This document shows, in pieces, positions 57,657-64,000 of a stretch of 64,000 bases of DNA. A program made the translations under genes and the position numbers. Every line of letters begins with the position of its first letter. Position 1 is the first letter of the stretch. The notes beneath the pieces were generated by a model that saw only the letters and a program-made list of their open reading frames with translations, searched no databases and had not been told where the DNA came from. The stretch is from Acinetobacter sp. WU_MDCI_Axc73 (GTDB lineage Bacteria > Pseudomonadota > Gammaproteobacteria > Pseudomonadales > Moraxellaceae). The stretch is from positions 62,001 to 126,000 of the forward strand of contig NZ_JAHPRO010000007.1 in NCBI RefSeq assembly GCF_025562455.1, in the 5' to 3' direction.

Positions 57657-58417
57657 TTCATATTCATCAGCTTAACTTTGCCTATAGCCACAAGCAAGTA
57701 CTTAAAAATATTCATCTAGAATTTGCTGAAAATCAATTTTCTGTGATTTTAGGACGAAATGGTTGTGGCAAATCGACTTTATTTAGACTCATGGCAGGTC
57801 TGGAACCTTTACAAAGTGGTAGCATTTTATATAACAGTAAACGTTTAGAGCAGTATAAAGGCAAACTCCGCGCTCAACTTTTAGGTTTTTTACCTCAGTT
57901 TCACAAAACTGTTTTTCCTTTTAAAGTCAAAGATGTAGTACTTACAGGTCGCGCAGCATTTAGTCACTTTCACCCTACCAAGCAGGATGAATATCTTGTT
58001 GATCAGGCTCTGGAAGAGTTAGATATTAGCCATTTAAAACATCAGGCTTATACCGAACTTTCAGGAGGTGAACGACAATTAGTCATGATTGCCCGAATAT
58101 TGGTACAAGCACCTAAAGTCATTTTATTGGATGAACCAACCAATCATTTGGACGTATATTATCAATCCTATTTAATGAAAAAACTTCGTCAGTTATCTCG
58201 TCAAAACTATACAGTAATTGCGATTATGCACGATCCCAATCTGGCATTTTTATTTGCAGATGAATTATTTTTTATGCGACAGCACGAAATTATTCGACCA
58301 GAATCACGTCAACGTCTGACCGATCCTATTTTTTTAAAAAGTGTTTATGATGTTGAGTTTCATGAAGCTATGATTCAAGATAAAACAATTGTGGTGCCAG
58401 ATTACTCATGGCTATAA
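57653..58417 (+). CDS. ABC transporter ATP-binding protein (FepC/FhuC type)
   Basis: A 254-residue ATPase. Walker A GRNGCGKST is at residues 34-42, the signature is LSGGERQL and Walker B is VILLDEPTNHLD, with the switch His in IAIMHDPNL. It powers the FecCD-type permease. It overlaps the permease stop by four bases and the following GNAT gene by ten, so the four-gene importer plus GNAT unit is one operon. Confidence 0.94.
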   Translation: MIHIHQLNFAYSHKQVLKNIHLEFAENQFSVILGRNGCGKSTLFRLMAGLEPLQSGSILYNSKRLEQYKGKLRAQLLGFLPQFHKTVFPFKVKDVVLTGRAAFSHFHPTKQDEYLVDQALEELDISHLKHQAYTELSGGERQLVMIARILVQAPKVILLDEPTNHLDVYYQSYLMKKLRQLSRQNYTVIAIMHDPNLAFLFADELFFMRQHEIIRPESRQRLTDPIFLKSVYDVEFHEAMIQDKTIVVPDYSWL

Positions 58418-58896
58418 TCATTGAACTTTTAAAACCTGAGGATGTGTTACAGGCAGCTCAATTTGCCATCCATACCCGCCAGTTACTTTTTCCAGAGCTT
58501 TATCAAACTACTCTTCCGTATGATCTGACCCATTTTAGTGAAACTTATATTGAACATGCACAAGGCGCTTGCTTTGTAGTAAAAGATAAAAATCGAGTGA
58601 TTGGCATGGTTGCTTATCGGGCATATAACAATCGCTTTACACTAGATTTGCCCTTAGAGAGCGTTGAAGTCGTCAAGTTATTTATTGAACCCGAATTTCG
58701 TCGGCAAGGACTCGCTTCACAGTTATGTCATGCGTTATTTGAATATGCTGCACAACATAATATTCAATATTTTTATTTACATACCCATCCGTTTTTACCT
58801 GCTGCTGAATATTTCTGGCAAAAACAGGGGTTTAAGTTTATTCATCGAGAATTATCACAAAACTACGATACCATCCACATGTTTAAATCGATCTAA
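58408..58896 (+). CDS. GNAT family N-acetyltransferase in the metal-uptake operon
   Basis: A 162-residue acetyltransferase. The acetyl-CoA motif is VVKLFIEPEFRRQGLASQL at about residues 90-108, and the C-terminus has FYLHTHPFLPAAEYFWQKQGF, a normal GNAT ending. It is fused into the operon by a 10-base overlap with the ATPase gene and ends 4 bases into the convergent PepSY gene. An acetyltransferase here might modify the imported chelator or a metabolite, but that is inference. No substrate motif is evident. Confidence 0.85.
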   Translation: MAIIIELLKPEDVLQAAQFAIHTRQLLFPELYQTTLPYDLTHFSETYIEHAQGACFVVKDKNRVIGMVAYRAYNNRFTLDLPLESVEVVKLFIEPEFRRQGLASQLCHALFEYAAQHNIQYFYLHTHPFLPAAEYFWQKQGFKFIHRELSQNYDTIHMFKSI

Positions 58897-60233
58897 TGTT
58901 GAGTGCGATTGAGCATAACCCAACACACAGCAAATAATAAACTGACGCCAAAAATTGGCAAGCAAATACCTGATATCAGCAATATTAAAACCAGTCCGAT
59001 TCTTTGCAGAGATGTTCCTGTACGCCACATCATAAGACTACGTCTGGAAAAATCCAGCGTTGTCTTTTTAAAATCCGCAGTTTGCCACCACGCTCGATAA
59101 GCAAGAACAATGCTGACACATAAGCCCAGTGTAAATAGAATCAATAAAACTTGATTTGGCCAACCAAATAAAATCCCCATATGCGCATCGACACCCCAAC
59201 GTGTCAATTTTGCGGCCAAAGGAAATTGCTCAAAATAGAGATGATCAACCACTTTATGATGGATAATATCGACCGCGATACTATCGACTTGCGTAGGCCA
59301 GCGACGATCAATTTCTTCAACTGTCCATGCTTGATCCATCCCTGATGGTGGACGGATTTGCACTTTGGCAGCATCAATTCCGTGATGACGAGCCAATTGT
59401 AATGCTGTCGCAAAATCTTGTGCACTGTACATACGATGCATCTGCATATTCATGCCAGCATGGTGTTCCTGATGGAGATCAGTCTTTACTGTTGTCTGAC
59501 CAGACAATGACGTCATCAGGTTTGGCGTTTGCCAAGCAAACCACTGTCGCATCGTTAAAATATTAGCGCCTGCCCAATTGGACCACGTCAACCCTGTAAT
59601 CGAAAAAAATAAAAGCAATGGAAGTAATGCCAAACCGATCCAGCTATGCCATTTGACTAGATGACTTTTTTTGCGTTCAGATTGATTCAGTTGTTTTCGC
59701 CGCGTTAACCAATGATATACACCTGAAAGTGCTAAAAGTCCCATCCAGCTTGCCGCGAGTTCACTGTAAACTCTGCCCCACTCCCCTAGCAATAAGTCTC
59801 GATGTAAACGATCCAGAAATGTTCTAAGCGGTAAGATACCGCTGGTACCATACATGTCAAGCTGACCTTTAATCTTCAAATTATGCGGATCAACAAAGAT
59901 CGCGCGATTACGAATCTGTTGCTGTGCATCAGAATAAATCACACGAGTGGTATCATGCGAGGTAGGGGCTGGTCTGACTGCCGTGATTTGTGCAGTCGGT
60001 GGTATGAACCTTTGGGCAGCCTGCACTTGTTCATTCAAAGGATGTATATGTGACTGCTCATCACTCAACAGCATATCCCGATAGGTCCATTGTTCCAACT
60101 GTGGTGTCAACACATACAATAGCCCTGTAAATGCTGCAACAAAGATAAACGGCGCAATAAAAATACCCGCATAGCGATGCAACAAAATAAAAAAATCACG
60201 CCAGAATGTAGCAGAAGATTGAGGAGCAGCCAT
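58893..60233 (-). CDS. PepSY-associated membrane protein (putative ferric-siderophore reductase type)
   Basis: A 446-residue protein with four to five hydrophobic helices: FFILLHRYAGIFIAPFIFVAAFTGLLYVL near the N-terminus, then two in the middle (about 175-225) and others near the C-terminus. A large periplasmic part between them contains PepSY-type segments. Proteins of this family often sit beside TonB receptors and are proposed to reduce ferric chelates. ATG 60233 gives the usual N-terminus close to the first helix; an in-frame ATG at 60293 would add 20 residues. Neither has a good ribosome binding site. Confidence 0.85.
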   Translation of the reverse strand: MAAPQSSATFWRDFFILLHRYAGIFIAPFIFVAAFTGLLYVLTPQLEQWTYRDMLLSDEQSHIHPLNEQVQAAQRFIPPTAQITAVRPAPTSHDTTRVIYSDAQQQIRNRAIFVDPHNLKIKGQLDMYGTSGILPLRTFLDRLHRDLLLGEWGRVYSELAASWMGLLALSGVYHWLTRRKQLNQSERKKSHLVKWHSWIGLALLPLLLFFSITGLTWSNWAGANILTMRQWFAWQTPNLMTSLSGQTTVKTDLHQEHHAGMNMQMHRMYSAQDFATALQLARHHGIDAAKVQIRPPSGMDQAWTVEEIDRRWPTQVDSIAVDIIHHKVVDHLYFEQFPLAAKLTRWGVDAHMGILFGWPNQVLLILFTLGLCVSIVLAYRAWWQTADFKKTTLDFSRRSLMMWRTGTSLQRIGLVLILLISGICLPIFGVSLLFAVCWVMLNRTQH

Positions 60234-60304
60234 AAAAATAGAATAGGAGTAAAACTGCGCCAGTATAGATGAATTTATCTTTTGAATCGTCATTTGCTAG
60301 AGAT

Positions 60305-60342
60305 AAAAAAGACCATAAAACTGGATTATTGGTTTTATGGTC
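60305..60342 (-). terminator. Terminator of the outer-membrane porin gene
   Basis: GACCATAAAAC (60311-60321) pairs perfectly with GTTTTATGGTC (60332-60342). On the minus strand it ends in six Us, 18 bases after the porin stop at 60360. It separates the porin gene from the PepSY gene. Confidence 0.88.
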
Positions 60343-60359
60343 AATTAACTGAAAAACAT

Positions 60360-61556
60360 TTAGAAAGTAAAACCAAAGTTTAAATTCACTCTGTACAACC
60401 ATTTATCACTATTCAGAGAAGTAGCTGTGGTATAACCAGTACTGTTAGTCGAGCCCCCTATAATATTGGCATTTTTACCCCAAGTATAATCTGCCCATAC
60501 CATAAATGGCGATGCAATAAACATCATGCCCGTGGTATTCATCTGTGAAGCAGACCAATTTGTATGTGTTTTATCCAGATAGCTAAAATCGTTATAGAAC
60601 TTAATAGCCTTCAACTTCCACATATCTTGAATGGGCAAGGTATAAGATACATTCAGACTAGAAACTGTACCTTCTGAAGCAATAAAATAAGAAGGTGTTA
60701 AACCATTGGTTCCCATTAAGGTTAAGCGATCATCAACGCCTTCAGGATTTTTGGCATCATACTGATAGTGAATCACAGAGCCCTGAATATTCCAGCGATT
60801 AATATTGCTATTGGCATGAAGACCTAAAGCATAATATTTTCCATCGTCATCCGTGATTTTATTGTGGAGTTGTGAAATAGCGCCTGATAATCCAATCTCC
60901 TGCTTACCTACAGCAGTTTCAAACTTCTTAGCAACACGGGCATTGACCTGATTTTGTTTTTTATTCTGATACGCTTTCTGATTTACAAATGTATTTTTCA
61001 GATCATCATAAGTGCCGCTTTCTGGAGAATAACGCATGTTGGTTTCAAGCATGCTTGGATAATAACCCAGTTTAATATCCCAATTTTTATCATCGTAATT
61101 CCAGTTCAAACCAGGAGCAATATTATTGCCATAGCCTAAAAAGAAAGGTAAATGATAGGTCCAGCCATTTTGTGGATAAGGATAAATAGCAAAAGGCTTA
61201 TAGACAAAACCAGCTTCCAGACTATTATTGGCGTCGAGTTTATATCCTACATAGGCTTTTTCGATAGAAGTAAATTCCTGATCCTGTAATAAAAAACTAG
61301 AATTTAAATAGAAATCATCATAGGTTCCTTTAAGATCGAGTCGCAATACATCAAAGTCCAGCTTACCCATACCACGATTAGAACTTTGAGGCCAACTCTC
61401 GTAGCGATCCTGCACACGAATAACCCCACCGACTTTAAATGAAGCCGTACCATCGTCATTTTTCCATTCTAGTGGAGAACCATCCGCCCAAGAGCCCATT
61501 GAAACACCTAGACAAATCATAGAAACACTTATTGTTGAAACCACACTTTTTTTCAT
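60360..61556 (-). CDS. Outer-membrane beta-barrel porin-like protein
   Basis: A 398-residue protein with a clear signal peptide (about 1-24, ending SWA). Mature residues show many alternating amphipathic strands rich in Tyr, Trp and Asn, and the protein ends VNLNFGFTF with a terminal Phe, as in outer-membrane barrels. The pattern resembles phosphate-selective porin O/P-type and other Acinetobacter porins, but I cannot name the substrate. ATG 61556 is preferred over GTG 61559 because GGGAAG is well spaced. It lies between the PepSY gene and the TPP enzyme, both on the same strand. Confidence 0.78.
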   Translation of the reverse strand: MKKSVVSTISVSMICLGVSMGSWADGSPLEWKNDDGTASFKVGGVIRVQDRYESWPQSSNRGMGKLDFDVLRLDLKGTYDDFYLNSSFLLQDQEFTSIEKAYVGYKLDANNSLEAGFVYKPFAIYPYPQNGWTYHLPFFLGYGNNIAPGLNWNYDDKNWDIKLGYYPSMLETNMRYSPESGTYDDLKNTFVNQKAYQNKKQNQVNARVAKKFETAVGKQEIGLSGAISQLHNKITDDDGKYYALGLHANSNINRWNIQGSVIHYQYDAKNPEGVDDRLTLMGTNGLTPSYFIASEGTVSSLNVSYTLPIQDMWKLKAIKFYNDFSYLDKTHTNWSASQMNTTGMMFIASPFMVWADYTWGKNANIIGGSTNSTGYTTATSLNSDKWLYRVNLNFGFTF

Positions 61557-61812
61557 CACGCTTCCCTTTTCTTTTCCATAAACTGATTATGAAAAATGAC
61601 AACTTTGGTTTTATATACAAAACTTTGTTTTATTTAATTTTTGACTAAAAAAAATAGTTGATATTTTGGTGGCGAGAGCAATCCTTTTGCTCACGGCATA
61701 TTATAAATCACCTTTTTTAGCACGCTTACAGCCGACATGCCTTAACACATAGGCCGTATAATTGAAAAATTTTGAGTTCAGTTAATTTTTAAAAAACTGA
61801 ATAATACTCAAC

Positions 61813-63453
61813 TTAGTAAAGTTTCTTCTGCGGGGGACCTGCAAAGTTTAACTGGCCAATCGCATGCATATCTAGCTCAATGACCGCAGGGCCGTTGAAA
61901 TCGACTGCTTCTTTAATAGCAACTTTAAATTCATTTGCGCTACCAACTTTCCAGCTTTTCACTCCCATCGATTCACCGAGTTTTTGATAATCTGGAGTAT
62001 GGAGTTCATTAAAATACTGGCGTCCATCAAAATAGTTATTTTGGATCCCACGCATTACACCATAACCACCATCATTCATAATCATCAGAACCATGTCGGT
62101 ATTTTCTTGGGCCATCGTCGCGATTTCACCAATGCCGAGCATTAAGCCACCATCACCAACTAGACCTACAACTTTTTTGTCTGGATTGGCAATACTTGAA
62201 CCGATCGCATGTGCCAAGCCTAGTCCGATCGCACCTGCCAATGAATGAATATTTCGATTTGGTGCTTGTACTGGGAACAAACGACTACCCCATGTGCTAC
62301 CAGACATAGTAATGTCACGCACAAATATTCCATCTTCGGGTAAAGCTGCACGTAAGTGATCACAAATCAGAGCATATTGGTCTAGTTGTTTACGTAATGC
62401 ATCTACCGCAGCATGTTTAGCTTCGACGATGATTGGATCATAGTCTTCATCAACTTTGGAAACACCTTTTAGCTGATTTAAACTACGCGACAAAATATCT
62501 TTAGCATCTGCACAGATAAAATGGCGAATCTTGTAATTACGTTGTTGTGCAACAGGATTAGCATCAATCTGAATGATATTTTCAGGAAACTGAATAGAAT
62601 AAGTCTTGGTTTCATTACTACGTAGACGCGACCCTACCACAACCAATAAATCAGCATTTTTTAACAGCTCTTCAACTTTTTCCGAGTTATGAAATGCTCC
62701 CAGACTACGTGGATGTGCATCAGGTAAAATACCGCGGCCATGCGTTGAAGACACCACAGGAATTCCCAAATCAGCAATAGCCTTGATTTCACTCACACAA
62801 TTCAACGCACCACCACCAATCCAGAATACTGGACGTTTAGCTTGTTTAATTTGATCTGTTAATAACTGAACCTGAGTTTCATCAACATTTGGCAGTTGCA
62901 TGGCTTTAACAGGACTTAAATCCAGTGGTAAATCAATCTCAGCGGCTTGCACATCAATCGGTAATTCAACACTCACTGGCCCCATTGGAACTGTTGTTGC
63001 TACACGAATGGCTTCACGAATTACACCAATCGCATTGTCTGGACTAGTAATACGAAATGCAGCTTTGCTAGAGGCACGTAAGAAAGTCAACTGATCTTTG
63101 GTTTCATGAATAAAACTGGCATCACGATCAAGATATTCTCGTTCAACCTGACCTGTTAAATGCAACACAGGACTCGCGGCATTCATGGCTTCAATCAGTG
63201 AACCTACGGCATTACCGGCCCCAGCGCCCGTACTGGTCAAAGCAACCCCTAGACCTTTAAAACGTGCATGTGCATCCGCCATGGTCACCGCACCTGCTTC
63301 ACCACGTGCCGCCACAAAGCGGATTTTCTCACGGCGACCAATGGCATCCGCAATTGGCAAGTTATGAATAGAAATCACACCATAAATACTATTTACGTCA
63401 TGTTCTTCTAATAAGCGAGCAATCGCCTCACCCACATTGACACGTTCAGTCAT
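61813..63453 (-). CDS. Thiamine-pyrophosphate-dependent enzyme, acetolactate synthase/decarboxylase-like
   Basis: A 546-residue member of the TPP enzyme superfamily with three domains. The N-terminal pyrimidine-binding domain has the activating Glu in VAARGEAGAVTMADAHARF at about residues 47-65. A central domain starts around 195, and the C-terminal pyrophosphate-binding domain carries GDGGLMLGIGEIATMAQ, with the metal-binding Asn and Asp in MIMNDGGYGV. It is like the large subunit of acetolactate synthase or a 2-oxo-acid decarboxylase; no small regulatory subunit is nearby. It follows the aldehyde dehydrogenase by about 75 bp on the same strand, so a decarboxylase-plus-dehydrogenase route is plausible. 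Confidence 0.85.
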   Translation of the reverse strand: MTERVNVGEAIARLLEEHDVNSIYGVISIHNLPIADAIGRREKIRFVAARGEAGAVTMADAHARFKGLGVALTSTGAGAGNAVGSLIEAMNAASPVLHLTGQVEREYLDRDASFIHETKDQLTFLRASSKAAFRITSPDNAIGVIREAIRVATTVPMGPVSVELPIDVQAAEIDLPLDLSPVKAMQLPNVDETQVQLLTDQIKQAKRPVFWIGGGALNCVSEIKAIADLGIPVVSSTHGRGILPDAHPRSLGAFHNSEKVEELLKNADLLVVVGSRLRSNETKTYSIQFPENIIQIDANPVAQQRNYKIRHFICADAKDILSRSLNQLKGVSKVDEDYDPIIVEAKHAAVDALRKQLDQYALICDHLRAALPEDGIFVRDITMSGSTWGSRLFPVQAPNRNIHSLAGAIGLGLAHAIGSSIANPDKKVVGLVGDGGLMLGIGEIATMAQENTDMVLMIMNDGGYGVMRGIQNNYFDGRQYFNELHTPDYQKLGESMGVKSWKVGSANEFKVAIKEAVDFNGPAVIELDMHAIGQLNFAGPPQKKLY

Positions 63454-63528
63454 GAAAATATTCCTCTAAATTTTGTTCACTATCCATTGAAAAGCTTGAA
63501 TCGTTTAAATTGATACGGTTATAAACAA

Positions 63529-64000
63529 TTAGTCACACCACGGGTTCGGCTGTTCATTCAGTCCCATGTAGATACTTTTTTGTTGCATATAAGACAAAAT
63601 ACCCTGACGACCTTTTTCACGACCAATCCCACTGTCTTTAAAGCCACCGAATGGCGCTGAATTGAGAATTTCTTATAGGTATTAATCCAAACGGTTCCAA
63701 CTTCAAGCACACGTGAGATACGCCATGCCTTGCGATAACTTTCAGTCCAGATGCCTGCTGCTAAACCAAAACAACTGTCATTTGCTTGTTGAATTAAATC
63801 TTGTTCATCGTCATATTTCATGACGACTAATACTGGACCAAAAATTTCTTCCTGACAGACCTGTGCTGTGTTATTCAGCCCTGTAATAATGGTCGGCAGA
63901 TAAAAACTACCTTTTGCAAACTCACCTGTAGTTAAGGCTTGACCACCAGTTAGGATTTCTCCACCCTCTTGCTTGGCAAGCTGAACATAACGGTCTACAG
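63529..64000 (-). pseudogene. Aldehyde dehydrogenase, 3' part, apparent frameshift, runs off the window
   Basis: The visible part is the C-terminal third of an NAD(P)-dependent aldehyde dehydrogenase. From the edge it reads EEIFGPVLVVMKYDDEQDLI and FGLAAGIWTESYRKAW, then EVGTVWINTYKKFS. After that the frame breaks, but the next frame continues NSAPFGGFKDSGIGREKGRQ to the stop at 63529. Restoring one base at the AA of 63660-63661 (TT to TTT on the minus strand) gives FSISAPFGGFKDSG, the normal ALDH sequence. The catalytic Cys and Glu are outside the window. Either the gene is inactivated by a single-base deletion or this is a sequencing error. Confidence 0.88.

Noticed and set aside
59327-59566. 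Plus-strand frame inside the PepSY gene
   Set aside because: It is antisense to a conserved membrane protein, with no ribosome binding site or recognisable domain.

Overview
The window looks like a chromosomal segment of an Acinetobacter species, from gene content and order rather than any database search. It is AT-rich and carries a bet cluster ordered betT/betI-betB-betA, a gltA // sdhCDAB // sucAB-lpd-sucCD block, a 628-residue RpoD and a trpS-linked small-RNA locus. I found no intact tRNA or rRNA gene, insertion sequence, prophage or CRISPR array.

Region by region. 1-9.9 kb: housekeeping and small accessory genes (DUF4184 membrane protein, aspS, DUF1289 protein, trhO, GNAT, LLM-type flavin oxidoreductase, DedA, a divergent MerR-regulator/DUF2938 pair, a frameshifted thiopurine methyltransferase, UPF0149 and a small acidic protein). 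10-20 kb: rpoD, ybeD-lipB, an SCP2-like protein with an iron-type alcohol dehydrogenase, a PuuP-like permease, a zinc metallopeptidase, a DUF808 protein, trpS, then a three-hairpin small-RNA candidate that fits the Aar sRNA locus known from A. baylyi. 20-28.7 kb: yqiJ-yqiK (flotillin pair) convergent with pgaABCD (poly-N-acetylglucosamine biofilm exopolysaccharide). 28.8-43.1 kb: TCA-cycle genes, sucA-sucB-lpdA-sucC-sucD and sdhC-sdhD-sdhA-sdhB on the minus strand, gltA divergent on the plus strand. 43.2-51 kb: thioesterase, marC, and the choline-to-glycine-betaine genes betT, betI, betB, betA around a 46-bp perfect palindrome that is very probably the BetI operator. 51-61.6 kb: two membrane proteins, then a compact metal-chelate uptake operon (TonB-dependent receptor, lipoprotein binding protein, FecCD permease, ATPase, GNAT enzyme), a convergent PepSY membrane protein and an outer-membrane barrel protein. 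61.8-64 kb: a thiamine-pyrophosphate enzyme and, running off the end, an aldehyde dehydrogenase with a frameshift.

Most notable non-coding or odd items: the Aar-like sRNA separated from sucD by the yqiJK-pga block; a perfect-consensus CRP/Vfr-type site just upstream of pgaA; loss of the expected acidic pair in the PgaB glycosidase domain; a decayed tRNA fragment upstream of gltA; a MITE-like long inverted repeat downstream of betA; palindromes in the long sucA and sdhC leaders; and two single-base frameshifts, both in short A/T runs, which may be real or sequencing errors. I do not see a clearly novel multi-gene defence or biosynthetic system here; the metal-uptake operon with its built-in acetyltransferase is the least characterised gene set.
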